From assembly GCA_019426215.1 (NCBI GenBank), contig CM033396.1:27295101-27359100 (forward strand): a DNA stretch of 64,000 bases, read 5' to 3'. This stretch comes from Buddleja alternifolia. Taxonomy: Eukaryota > Streptophyta > Magnoliopsida > Lamiales > Scrophulariaceae. Positions 36,240 to 48,202 of the stretch are shown one piece after another; positions within the stretch are counted from its first letter, which is position 1, and each line of letters begins with the position of its first letter. Under the pieces are notes generated by a model. It was not told the origin of the DNA. It ran no database searches and worked only from the letters and a program-made list of their open reading frames with translations. Position numbers and translations under genes: made by a program.

Positions 36240-36446
36240 CTATGGCCTTCCTAATAACAGACGATAAAATGTCCTCGCATCAATGACATGGGGTATGGTG
36301 TTTGCTTTTAGTTCTCCTATCGTCAAGTCTAAACGGATCATACCAATGGCTCGCTGTCCACTTTGGTTGAATCCTTGAATAGTTAGACGACTACGAGATA
36401 AATCTTCCATTGTTAGTCCCAAAGTTTTTATAGTAAACTTTGGCAT
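36240..36446 (-). pseudogene. Protease core of gypsy element 2, active site lost
   Basis: Encodes GSAVNIMPKFTIKTLG (the first residues lie just outside the ORF, in the same frame), then SRSRLTIQGFNQSGQRAIG and YRLLLGRP, the C-terminal half of a retroviral-type aspartic protease. The catalytic Asp expected just before GSAVNIMP is not in the sequence: upstream frame runs straight from the gag end (FTDEDQ). A short deletion with frameshift at ~36460 seems to have removed it. Confidence 0.65.
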
Positions 36447-38467
36447 TATATTGACTGCTGATCCTCATCCGTGAAGGCGATCGTAGTACAACAGGAAGTA
36501 GAGTGTTGGATTTCGTCTCCACCAGTTACAGTGTATACGGTTTCAACCTTTGATTCAAAAAACTTCTTTGGAAAGAAATCATCTAGAGTCACAGGAGTTT
36601 GATGGTTACTCTTTGATGGCTTCTTAAAGTTCACATGAGGGGTTTTCAAAACTTTCATTGGATTGGGCTTCCTGACCGTTGGTAAGTATGACTTTTTCAA
36701 GAACAATGGATGTAGTTCGTCAATACAACGCCTTTGTCGCCATCTACGCGTCACAAGGATCCATTCGCCATCTTCTTCAAACTTATCAATAGAATTTTCC
36801 TCGTTCATGGTTCCTTCATCAGCAAGAAGGACTTTGACCATCGCTGGCTCTAGACTCCCAAATTGAAGTGCTGGTGGTGCCTTCGCAGATGATGATAAGG
36901 AAGGAACCTTGTGTTGCGAATCACTTGTAACGACATCGATGCTAGCATGATTTGCATCTGCAACATCTTCACTGTCAAGGATTATTTTTCCATCTCTTGC
37001 CAATGCCATAATTTTGTCTTTGACCACAAAGCACTTTTCTATGGGGTGACTCACAACTCGGTGATATTTATAGTACTTGGGGTCGTTCACCTTTCCAGCT
37101 TCCTCTGGGCGATTCGGCTTCGGAAGTTCAATCAACTTTCCAACCAATAGTTCATCAAAGATGTGAGAAACATCAGAGTCTGGGAAAGGATATCCCTTCT
37201 CTTGCATCTCTTTCAAGAAAAGTCGGCATCTCTCATATGTATCACGCTGATTTTCAGCTTTCTCATTGTGCTTCTTGTCATTTGCCAAAATTTTGACAGG
37301 AGTTGCCTTGACAACCATAGACTCCTTAGTAGAGGATTTAACATACTTCTCAACTTTCTTGAAGTCTTTCTTTTCTTTCCGTTGATCCTCTAATGGGAAA
37401 TTTGCGCCATGATTGGCAATGCTTAGTTCCATGTCATGAGCACGTGTGGCAAATTCCTCAAAGTTGCGAGGTTTGATCTCTTGGAGAATGTAGAGAAGCC
37501 CCCAGTGCATCCCTTGGATACACATTTCCACTGCAGATATTTCTGAGAGTTTATCTTCGCAGTTCAGACTTAGTGCACGCCACCTGTTGATATAGTCAAC
37601 AACGGGCTCATCCTTCCATTGCTTAGCATTTGTGAGTTTAATCATGCTCACAGTCCGGCGAGTACTATAGAAACGATTCAGAAATTCCCTCTCCATTTGG
37701 TCTTAACTATCTATGGATTCGGGCTCCAAATCAACGTACCAGTCAAAAGCGTTCCCTTTTAGAGATCGTACAAATTGCTTCACAAGTAGATCTCCATCAG
37801 TCCCCGTATTATTGCATGTCCCCATAAAGTGCGCGATATGTTGTTTCGGGTTTCCTTTACCCTCAAGTTGTTGCAGTTTCGGTGGTTGGTGTCCCATCGG
37901 CATCCTTAGAGCATCGATGCGTTTCGTACACGACTTTGAGTACACGAGTAAATTGTGGGAAGATATACCATATTGAGCCCTAATGGTGTTGGAAATCATA
38001 TCTTGCAGTTGTTGAACAGACAATGCGCCAATAGTGGTGTTAGAGTTGTTGAACTTCTCCGTAGATTCATGTTGATAAGGCGGTTCATTGACTGGCGTCT
38101 CCTTAGCATTTTGACTTGGAGGAGATGCACGATTATGAAAAGGTTCTCCTACATTTGAGTTTTCTAGTTTGTTCATCAATTGGGCAATTTGGAGATCCTT
38201 ATCTTCCAAAGCTTTCTGCATATCAGCAATGGCTTGAGCCATTTGAGCCGCTTGTTCATCTACCGATGTCGCTCCAGCCATCATTGCGGGAAGTTCAGCA
38301 AATGAGGAAAATTTGGAGTTGACTTCCTTTGGAGATGTTGGGCTTGAACCGTCAGAATGATTGTTGTCACCGATCTTGCCTCTAGTGGAAGATTGATCAA
38401 CGGGATCAACGACAACGTTAGCATCATTTTTCTTGGTCAAAGCAACTTGATTCTTCTTTGGAGCCAT
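36446..38467 (-). pseudogene. gag of gypsy element 2
   Basis: Starts MAPKKNQVALTKKN at 38467. A coiled-coil-like Gln/Glu/Lys region (~DKDLQIAQLMNKLEN) precedes the capsid-type gag domain (GKGNPKQHIAHFMGTCNN, SLKGNAFDWYVDLEPESI; then MEREFLNRFYSTRRTVSM, DYINRWRALSLNC). One in-frame TAG at 37705-37703 splits it where relatives have Trp. The frame then runs to 36446. Otherwise gag is well kept, so the element is fairly young. Confidence 0.85.
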
Positions 38468-38549
38468 GGAGTTGCAAATGTAGACTTTGAAATTTGATGT
38501 CGAAGGAAGAGATGAGGAGTAGATTCGGTCCCACTAGGCGTGCCAAATT

Positions 38550-39492
38550 TGTTCACACAAATTTTCGAGTCTGCAATTTTACAAAATAAGAAAAGATAAT
38601 ATGGACAAATAAATAAATCAATTTAAAGAAAATTACAATTTTAGTGGAATAATTCTCCTATTGAAGACCAATCCCCTGATTCTTCACTCCAAACACGATT
38701 CAAGGGCTTGAAAGCTTATTCTTGAATCAAACGATGTAAATGATTTGGGAAAGTTGAAAGCTTCAATGTCAGCTCATTGCTTTGATCCTTCAACTTGATT
38801 TGGACTGTTATAACGTTTATTCGAGGGTTTAACACCTTAATCTCGGATTAAACGATATAATTTGATGAATCTCGTCAAGAACACTTTGAAGTTTGCCTTG
38901 AATGCCTTCTTGAATTTGAAGAACTTGTAGAGAGAATTTGGGAACTTCTCTTGTCTTCTCTAGCTTCAATTTAATTTGTGTGTGTCTATTGTGAGCTCCC
39001 AATGACCCTATTTATAGGTGTAGGATGGAGAAGCCACAAATTCTTTAAACACCTTTGATAATTATCTCTTTGATATTTATTTATTAAAAGATAAATATCA
39101 TTTACTTTTGAGCCATTTGATTGACTAATATTTGATGAGGATAAATTTAATGGATATTATCTCTTTAATATCTATATTAATTTAAAGAGATAAATACCAA
39201 TTAATTTGGAGCCTTTTAATTGGCTCATATATCAACTTGATGTAGTGTGATTGGTCGTTGACTTTTCAACTGCAAGACATAATTTGATTGGCTAAAACAC
39301 CTCAATTTAACACGTGGCGCGATTTGATTTGCTAATAAAATAAATATTAAAATATCAATTAAATCAATTATTTAATTTTGGAATTAAATTTGGTAAATCC
39401 CAAAAATATAAATTAAATGACTTAAATTGATAATTAATATCATATTTTCCACTTGTCATTATTTAATTGGATGCGAAATTGCATTATCTACA
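38550..39492 (-). repeat. 5' LTR of gypsy element 2
   Basis: Read on the plus strand it starts TGTTCACAC and ends ATCTACA, TGT...ACA termini. Just outside the inner end is a primer-binding-like TTTGGCACGCCTAGTGGG (minus strand, 38549-38531). A minus-strand TATA box, CTATAAATAG, is at 39017-39008. Length 943 bp. Outer end is inferred. Confidence 0.65.
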
Positions 39493-41901
39493 GTTGGTAT
39501 TGGTGAACTCAATGTGTCCACCTAGAATAATAGTTAATTTTATTTTTTTGTTAAAATTTAATGAAAAATAATTGTCAATTTTATCCAAAATAAAATAATA
39601 TTTATCCTAATTTGGTTCTAAATAAATAAGTAAAAAGTTTTTAGTCATATCTACAAACTATTTTTTGACTTATTATTTACAGTAATTATCTGTCACTTTT
39701 AAATTTTGAAATTATGAACGATTAAATTTTGAATACCTATTCTACATTTAGTTAGAAAAGAGTTATAAAACTAGTTTGTCAAAGAAAATGATAAGAACTA
39801 CTTTACTAGACTAAAGGGCATTTTTGTCTATGTGGTGAAACTCAAATAAAAGTGGAATGCCTCTAATAAAATGTGGAGTGTCTTTATCAATGGCAAATAA
39901 TATTTAATTATTGTTAATAGTGGCGTGGGTCATAATTTTCACTTCTCTTAAATGGGCTAACGTGGAGTGGGCTTGTGTTAAGATAAATAAATGAAGAAGG
40001 CTTATGAATGGAAAACTCGTGAAAAGGATATGCTCGTGAGAATGCTAAGAGGAAAGTCCGAAGAAGAGCTCATGAAAATGCTTATGAGAAAGCTCAAATA
40101 AAAGGATATTTGGATAAATCTTATCCTAAACTACCAAATCCTAAAAAGAGGGATATGACTTATCGTATCCCCCAATACCCGAAAACAAGTTGGAAGCAAC
40201 CCAAGACTCCCCAACCCTAGCCAAAATCGGCCACTAGGCCTATATAAATAAGTTTTACTTTATTTTTTGTAATTTTTAGTTTAGTAGAAAAAGTTAAGTT
40301 TTATTACAAATAAAGTCAAGTTTTTATTAAATTGTATTACTCCAAAACTAGGGTTTATGTTCTTGAATATTCACAATCAATGAAGAAGCCATTCTTTTTC
40401 CTTTTTCTCTATACATTTCGAGTTTTACTATAAATTATAATTATTATTTGAGTGTAAATCAAGAATTTGGGTACATTAATTACAACAATTAATTGAAGAC
40501 CTAGTTTGTTTTTTCGATTTTCTTGGTGTGAAAGTCCGAACCACATCAAATAGTTATCAATGTCATTATTCTAAGTGGTAGTTTAGGATCATGTTTGGGC
40601 ATTTCGCAAAAAGTAACAAGAAGTAAAGACCATGGTGCATGTAGATGTGGTATCATATTTTATGTTCAGGTCACTAATATTTTTATTTATCGTCGTATTC
40701 ACAATTTTTTTATCTTAATTAAAATCTCATAATAAATAATATGCATTACATGTTATTATTCCTTAGTACTTGGGGTTAGTTGTAGTGGTAATGGTGGTGA
40801 TGGGATGGTCTGGGGGCTGCCGTGCAGCGGTGGAGAAAAGAGAATAATAGAACAAAAAGACTATTTTCCCCTCCATATATAGTATTAGTGTCAAATTTGT
40901 GAACTTCAAGTGTAAAAAATATTGCTATAAGAATATGGAAAAGACACATAATTCGGATGTGTTAATGTTTTTAACCCTTATATTTTTAAAACTATTAGAA
41001 AGAGTGATATGCCGACGAAAATAAATCTATTTGTATTGATCATGAGAAAAAAAAAGAAGATGATGTTAGTGACAAATTAGGAAAGATATGTAGATATACA
41101 TGAACATGCTAAAAAATAATACAAATGTTCTTGTCAAAAGTTTATTTTAAATTCAAATGGATAAAATATTGTATATGCTTAAACACGAATCTTAATTATA
41201 ACATAATAAGAGTAGATAAGAGGAAATAAACTCTTAGTAGTAGGATACTCTTTAGTTGGATTTTTTTTTTAAAATTTCTTCATTGTCGGAAATTGCTTAG
41301 TTAATATACTTAAAATTCTTACTAATACATGAGTAGATCTAATAAAATATGATATAATTCTTTAATTTTATAAGTGTTAAAGTATGACAGCATGAGGTGG
41401 TATTATATGCTAAACAAATATAATAAAATAAGGAATTTGAGTGAGATATTCTCTACTTAGTTGTAATAGATAATAATAGAAATGAGTATTCTCAAATAAT
41501 TATATGATGTTTGACATTTATTTTGTCGTTCATATTCTATATGTTATTGTATATAGAAGTATAAAAGTTAATATTATACTTTTCATGTTAATATAGGATA
41601 AAAGAAATTAATCTACTTGTATAGATCACAAAAGGCTTGTTAATTAGTGGCAAAAGGCTTGTTGATTAGTGGCAATTAGGAAAGACTACGACGATTGCCG
41701 ATCCTATGCATGGACATACTAAAATAATATAGATTTTCAAAATTCACTCTACATTTCGATCTAATTAAAAATGTCAAGTGATTATATTGAATGATTAAAT
41801 AAATAAATAAACAATTTATCAAATGGATATTAAAAATAGTCATCTATTTTCTTGAATAACGGTTAATGAATTAATAACAGATTTATTTGCTAATAAATTA
41901 A
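39493..41901. other. AT-rich intergenic DNA with a possible solo LTR
   Basis: Around 39,830-40,560 there is LTR-like structure: a plus-strand TATA box (CCTATATAAATAAG near 40232) and a leader with AATCAATGAAGAAGCC. I could not fix ends or a target duplication. A 23-bp tandem duplication (AAAAGGCTTGTTAATTAGTGG / GATTAGTGG) sits at ~41630-41675. No gene seen. Confidence 0.35.
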
Positions 41902-42568
41902 AGGGATAATTACAATCACACCCTCTACTAACCTGCGTATTTACACATACTTCCCCTCTTATAACTAAATTACAATTACCCGACCCACTAAGTTGTGTAA
42001 TTACATTTACCCTCCCGAGAACCAAAAAAATGATGGCATCGCCATAAGTTATTTCGTGAACTTTCAAAAATGCCCCTGGCTAAAATTAATTATATTTTTA
42101 TGACTAAAATACCCCTAAGGGTTAAATGGAATTTTGCAAATAACAAAGAACTGAAATGCAATTTTAATGAAGAACATACAAGGGGGGTTTGTAATTTTAA
42201 AATCATACAAGGGGGCCGGCAGAGGCGGGGGGAGTGCTCAACATGCTGAAGGAAAGGTGGAAGTGAAGGCTGGAGGAGGCAGCCTTCACTTTCCAACTAT
42301 CATCTACCTCCTCAAATATTTAGCCCCATTTCCTTTTTCAATTTATTAAATGAATGATAATTGTAATATTTACTTTTTGTCATTATGGTATTTGTAATGA
42401 TTTTCATGTAATTGTGATTATAAGAGAGGAAATATGCGTAAATTGTTTATTTCAAAAATCAAGTAATAAACTACAACTTAACAGGTAAGGTAATTGTAAT
42501 TTCGATTATAAGAGGAGAAGTCTACATAAGTACACATATTAGTAGGCGGTGCAAATTTGATTATCCCT
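41902..42568. mobile_element. MITE-like element with ~60-bp terminal inverted repeats
   Basis: Left end AGGGATAATTACAATCACACC then CTCTACTAA, ..TACACATACTTC.., CCTCTTATAA. The right end is the imperfect inverse: TTATAAGAGG, GAAG..TACATAAG.., TTAGTAGGCGGTGC, ATTATCCCT. 667 bp, non-coding, with a C/G-rich middle. Target duplication unclear (AA on both sides only). Confidence 0.6.
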
Positions 42569-44180
42569 AAATGAAATATATCTACAATGACTATTGATAT
42601 ACATAATTATATATTTCATAACTCTTTTCATTCAATTTAGCTCATCATTGAATAATCACTTGCGTAGCACGTGTTGATTTCTAGTTACAATAAATGATGA
42701 ATTAATAAACATGTACCAGTAACATATTCAGTAGAATATAGGGGCATGTACTTATAAAATCTTGAAACCTCGATATTGTGCTACTTTGAGCTCTTAATTT
42801 TCTTGTATTCTGAAATGTTAACCAGCGATGTGACTGTCAATCTACTGTGAAATGCTGCTCGCAAATTTGAGATCTTAACAACTAAAATTCTTAATATTAA
42901 GATTGAAATATGGCTTTTCTTAGGTCCAAAGACACATTTAAAAATATGCTTGGTTTTTTCAAGGCACCTGAAAATTTCAATAACTCCCATAATTGGTTTT
43001 GGCTTATTATATGTAGACACGTGTACACATTGGGCATTTGTATACGGATGCTCAAACTGAACATAATGTTTCAACATTGTATAAATATTTTAAGAGAACA
43101 AGCACTAGTGGACACTATTGTAGTTACTATTAACTTTTGAGTTCATCCAATATTATGAAATTATTGATTTAATTCGGAAAAGTATTGAGTATTGTGGAAC
43201 CTGTTAATTGACGTATCTAAAAAAACTACTAAGAGTAAAATAGTTTTTTCATGGCTATACTAATTATTCAAATTTTTTAACTTTGACGTCTATAAGAAAA
43301 ATGATATCACATTCGACAAATGTCCAGACAGGTTACACAAGAGCAAATCTTGTATCTTATGAGATCCATGACCCTATTTATTCTGATAAATTTACGACCA
43401 ATTGCAATTTGCAACTAATCACAAAGTGGAATGTCTATTCTCTACACCTTCGTCAAAACGCTCTTATTTACGGTTTTTAATTATTTTCTTATTGAAAGTA
43501 TAACTAACTTGAGTGGTATTGGGGCTATGTTGGGAAAACCAATGACACACTTATCACATGTACAAGTTTACCCATATGAGCAATAACTCAACAATTATGA
43601 TCATTTCAAGAGGAATTGTCACCAGCACTCCACGAGAAAGCCATTTTTTAGTATATTCCAACTAAAGTTGACTAATTTTAAAAAAAAAATAAAAATAATT
43701 GACATATTTATTTATTAATATATCCTGAAAAGAAATAAGGAAAAGATAGATTTATGTGCCTTAATTCGAACGTGGGGTCAATGCACTATATTACTATACT
43801 ATCATGTTCCAAATTGTCCAACTTCAACGGAAAGCCATGTGCCCCCGGCTGTTAAGCAAAGTCCCCATCACATCTGAGATTTTGAGGCTGTTGATATTTC
43901 CAGATCAACTTCTTTAATGTCACACCAATTTATTCGAATGGACAGGACTACCCTTTTTGACATATTCTTTTATATGGTTAAGTTTGTTTCAATCATCCTC
44001 CGCAAGAAATATGTCTAAGCTACCTATAACTCTTGTGCTATTGTTGCTCGCAACATTCCACTTATTATACCAATATATAAATCAAATAACATTTTAACCC
44101 CAATAGGACCAAAAGTGTCAACAAAATTTCTTACGGGACTATAAATATTTTGGCCGAACTTCAATGGGACCAAAAGTGAA
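42569..44180. other. AT-rich intergenic DNA
   Basis: No long frame, repeat end or RNA gene recognised in these 1.6 kb. Short frames here are scattered and composition-driven. Confidence 0.5.
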
Positions 44181-44189
44181 GTTTTCCAT

Positions 44190-44810
44190 AGCCTTCAAAG
44201 ATGGTAAACTAAAATGTGTGCTGGGATGGTTGTTAAAGATTGTAATGATATACTTATGGATGTCTGTCAAGCGTTTGCGATTAAAGAAGCTTGTCGATAG
44301 ATGAAGCGAGCCAAAATTGATGATGTCTTTTTCGAAAGTGATCGTCTCTTGTTGAGGTGCATATATAACGTTACCAATGACATAGCGATGGTTGACTTGA
44401 AAATATTATAATCTCATTGAAGAGATTAGAAAGGTTTTAGATATTTCGTTTAGTATTTTATTTTCTCTCTCATATGAGAGTTTGCTTTCTCTCTTGAATG
44501 AGAGTTTCATCTCTCCTTGAATAGGAGTTGCACAAGAATTTTTTTGTGTTCGTTTGTGAGTTTTTAAGATTTGTTATCTTTAAGAACTTGATAGTTGGTG
44601 CTTCAGATGTTCTTATTACATCGTTTGAGTCGATATGAATTGTATTGTTCCGTAAACATTCGATTGAATAATATATAAGATCGATTTTTCTTCAAAAAAC
44701 AAAAGATTAGGAAGGTTTTGAGATTCTTCAGAAGTGGAAATTCGTTTTATCAAGCGAAGTAAGAACATTATTGCTCATAATACTTGTAGATGGGGGCTTG
44801 AGTGGAATTG
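44190..44810 (+). pseudogene. RNase H-like (RVT_3-type) relic split by an insertion
   Basis: Broken frames read AGMVVKDCNDILMDVCQAFAI, then KRAKIDDVFFESDRLLL and LIEEIRKVL, and after an insertion FFRSG..F.. and a RW.LEW-like end. This is the order of plant RVT_3-type RNase H domains, found at the end of LINE polymerases and in stand-alone ribonuclease H-like genes. The parental gene cannot be told from this remnant. Confidence 0.45.
44423..44722 (+). mobile_element. Small retroposon (SINE or 5'-truncated LINE)
   Basis: The inserted 263 bp (44441-44703) is flanked by 18-19-bp direct repeats, AGATTAGAAAGGTTTTAG on the left and AGATTAGGAAGGTTTTGAG on the right, and ends in an A-rich tail (TTCTTCAAAAAACAAA). 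Long target duplications and an A-tail indicate LINE-mediated retroposition. The body has repeated ATGAGAGTTT motifs. No tRNA-like A/B boxes were clear, so a truncated LINE 3' end is as likely as a SINE. Confidence 0.6.
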
Positions 44811-44832
44811 GTCACGGCCAGGTTGAAGTCTT

Positions 44833-46365
44833 TGTTGGTCCCAAGTGGCATACGAAAGGGTCTAGAAAGGAGGGTTGAATAGACCCTGAAGTCCTTTCCG
44901 ACTTCAAAAAGATTCGTATTAAAATTATGGTTTTGGACGCTTGAAGTGTCTAACGCTTGACTTAAGCGTTCACTTAAAATCTAGGCGCTTTGGTGAAGCG
45001 TCTAACGAAGACTGTTTTTAGAAAGGTAACTTAGATTTCAAGACTTGAATACTACAACCAAATAGGTTTGAGCGTTCACTTCTTTGATCAGTGTTAGCAC
45101 AGCGGAATGATTTTTGGAGTCTTCTCTTTGAAAGCTTTAGCATCACAGAAAGTGTACTTAGTTGCTTAGCGTTTGATTAAGTTTTACTTTATCAATTTAT
45201 GATATGACAATATGAATGCTGAAAGTAAAGTAAAGAACAATATTTGTAAGGTTTGTTGGGTGGTGTAATCCCAACTACGTCCTTCTTCTCCTTGAACACT
45301 TGGAGGCAATCCACTAAAATGATTCTCAAAGAATCTTCTACAAATTAGGGAGAGATGGATGTCGATGACTTGAGCTCCTTGATCACACAGATTTCTGCTC
45401 CAAATCACTTCAATCCCCTTGCTTCTTTCACCCAGAAATATGGCAAGTATCCAACTTCGACTTCACACAGATCGCGAGGCTTGGATAGGGGTTTTTCTAA
45501 AAGGTTTGTTTGATTTTGATAAATTTCAAACAACTAGAAATATCTCAGTAGTAATGTGGGTTTCTCCGAAAAGAATGTTTGAGATATTGGTTGACTGTCT
45601 CAGGATTTGAAAAAAAGCAAAGAGAATATTTTCTTGAAAAATTCTGGCTTTTCTGAGATTGTAAGGAATGAGACTTCAATGCAACAACAATTCGACTTTT
45701 TAATTGTTCTCTGTATTTGGCTTGTTGAAGTCCTATTTGTAGGCATTCTTGGAAAAAGTGTCCGTTTGACACATGCACGAGCGCATGTCTCTCACTTCCA
45801 CGAGTGAACAACTTTTGTCCTTTTTCCTGAAAATCTGCTGCACAAAAGTTGGTGCTGCAGTCTTTGAATAGTTGACAGTCCAATAAGGTGGCTTCTCCGT
45901 ACGTCTGAAAGTGCTTATCACATTTAATGCTCTTATCAGCATTTAATGCATTTGAATTAAATGCCCGTTGGCACTTAATGCATTGAGAATATTTGCATTA
46001 AACTCCTTCTGGACTTAGAAATAAATTCAAGTGAAATTAGTCATTGATAGATGCTTATTCAACCTTGAATCACTTCTATCCTATAAGGTGACGCTTGGTG
46101 TAGCTGCTCATTCTAGACGCTTGGAATCTTCATCTTTATTCAGACTTCAGGCGCTTGAGTCTTCAAACTTTACTTCTGATAAACTCACTCAGAACATATC
46201 AGACGCTCAGTCTAAGACAACTTAACCTAACAATCTAGAATAAAAATAAAGCAAAGCCTATTACAAATCTAATGCTTCAAAGCTGAAAACAAACTTACAT
46301 ATTTTGGGGTCTAACAAAAAGTCCTAATTGTCATCATCAAAACATCTAACAAGAAATTCCTAACA
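44833..46365 (-). repeat. Solo LTR, Sirevirus-like Ty1/copia, with 5-bp duplication
   Basis: Plus-strand ends TGTTGG...CTAACA. GTCTT flanks both sides exactly (44828-44832 and 46366-46370). On the minus strand it begins TGTTAGGAATTTCTTG, followed by TTTTGATGATGACAATTA, a start typical of Sirevirus-type LTRs, and ends in ..GCCACTTGGGACCAACA. 1533 bp, no internal region, so formed by LTR-LTR recombination. A related copy is at 54818. Confidence 0.85.
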
Positions 46366-46388
46366 GTCTTTATCTTACAAAATGCTAT

Positions 46389-47099
46389 GTAACGCGCAGA
46401 GTTTGTCCCTGATCTAGGTCAATTTCTACCTCACTCTATTTCAGTCAAGATGGCCTCGTATACGGACTGACGAACGTACTCTCAAGATTATAGACTGCAC
46501 TCGGCTACTACCAAGCTGCTTACATACCTCTCAGGGATCAAGTCTAAACATAGTTCAAATAAAGCTGTTGTAATATCTATGATTCGTATTACAAAGGTAT
46601 CTAATATTTGTATTATAGGATCGTACTCTCAAGTCTTTGGATTATCATTGCTATACGATATATATCTCGTAGTATTTATTGCTAAAATCCCCCCCCCCCC
46701 CCCGTGAAACTCAATAAATGGGGGTATTTATAGGGTTTCCACTATGTACTATAGAGCGAATGACAGATGGACATCTTTACCTGGATGTCTAACATGTGTA
46801 TTTGACAGAAGGTCTTGATTGCATATCGTAGGGTTGGGTCATGGGTCGACCCTACCCGGATTAATAAAAACACGCGGATGTTGCAGTGTAATGCAAATAT
46901 CATTGCATTAGGGACCTATTTATTAACTTGTCTCGTCTCCTCATATACGACTATGCATGTACATTCGATATACGAAGTGACGAAGGATGTTTAGCTAATT
47001 TGGCATATCATAAGTCCCTCACTTTGTTAGTTATGAGGAAGTTAATTTTAATTCATTGATTGATGGCTGACGAAGTATACTAGTTTGTAGATACAACAT
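46389..47099 (-). repeat. Probable 3' LTR of gypsy element 3
   Basis: A minus-strand TATA box (CTATAAATAC, 46734-46725) with C-homopolymer beside it, TGTAACG at the left and ATACAACA at the right as possible TG...CA ends, and an AG-rich minus-strand tract just right of 47100. The place fits the 3' LTR beyond the convergent accessory gene. No second copy is available to confirm the ends. Confidence 0.35.
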
Positions 47100-47337
47100 T
47101 TAAGGCCTTTATTTCCTTATTTTTATTTTAACTTTTAGCCGTTTCAAGTAATCATTACTCCGCAGCCATTTTTTGTCATTACTTCTGACACACCGTTTCC
47201 CAAGGATTATGTCTGACCCGACACGGTACCAACTCGATTTCCAAGGGATGCAAGTTGAATCTGAAATGTCACTATTCCTCACCGTCAGATCTGAATTTTT
47301 ACTTTTGATCTGCTCCGTTGATTTTCATCTTTCCTTA

Positions 47338-47349
47338 TGTATATATACC
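47338..47349 (+). promoter_or_regulatory. TATA box of the accessory gene in gypsy element 3
   Basis: ATGTATATATACCCC at about 47338, 190 bp before the ATG at 47537. T/C-rich sequence follows. It suggests transcription of the accessory gene opposite to gag-pol from its own promoter. Confidence 0.45.
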
Positions 47350-48202
47350 CCTCTTTTACCCCTCATTTGAGTTTTTTACTTTACATACTCATACTTCTAT
47401 TTAGAGCATTTTTCAGAGAACAAGAAGTTTCATCAACATCAGACCTCTTAGTTCAATTCAAGTTTATCCTCCTACTAGGTATAGTCTCAACTTTGCTAAA
47501 TTTCTGTTTTATCTTATATTTTTTGTTTTTATTCCAATGAGTAATCTTGGTACGGGTGCTGAATCACCCCGTTCTTCTGACGAGGATAGTGAGACTACCT
47601 CGTTTAGTCGTAATAACTCTGGCAGTAGCTCAAGTAGCCTTGCCACCTCCCCTGAACCTAACATAAACGACCCACCTATCGTCATCGAGCCTGAGGAGCC
47701 CTATGTTCCCTCTCCATATCCAAATCTCGAAGGGGATGAAAATGTTAATACAAAACTTTTCCCAAATATGGATAGAGCCCGTAGGATAGTTCCTTGGTTA
47801 GGCTATTCGTCTATCTTATATGAATCTAACATTGCCGATATTAGGGTTGGATATCATAACCGCTCTAATTATCGTATTATCATTCCCCTCGAAGGTGAGC
47901 AAATGCATCATCCACCTATAGAGTATCGCACCTTCCATGTCGCTCATCTCGCCTCGGGACTCAGATTCTCTCTTCATCCTGCTTTTGAAAACATTCTTCT
48001 ATATCTCCACCTTAGTCCGACACAATTACTCCCTAATTCTTGCAGACACATCATCTACTTCATAGTTGTGATGAGGATATACGGTGTTCATCCGAACATT
48101 AAGAGTTTTAATGGTTTTTTATCCGTTCATCGATGTCGCCAATCTAAGAAAGAAGGTTTTTTCTTCCTTGCTCCTCAACGCCATTGTAAACTCCAAACTC
48201 GT

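Larger units (their letters stand above)
34770..39492 (-). mobile_element. Ty3/gypsy element 2, 3'-truncated
   Basis: On the minus strand: LTR (39492-38550), primer-binding region, gag, protease, linker and the first part of RT, ending abruptly at ~34775. No RT catalytic motif, RNase H, integrase or second LTR is present. The missing part seems lost in a deletion that joined RT to the convergent PMD-like gene. Confidence 0.8.
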
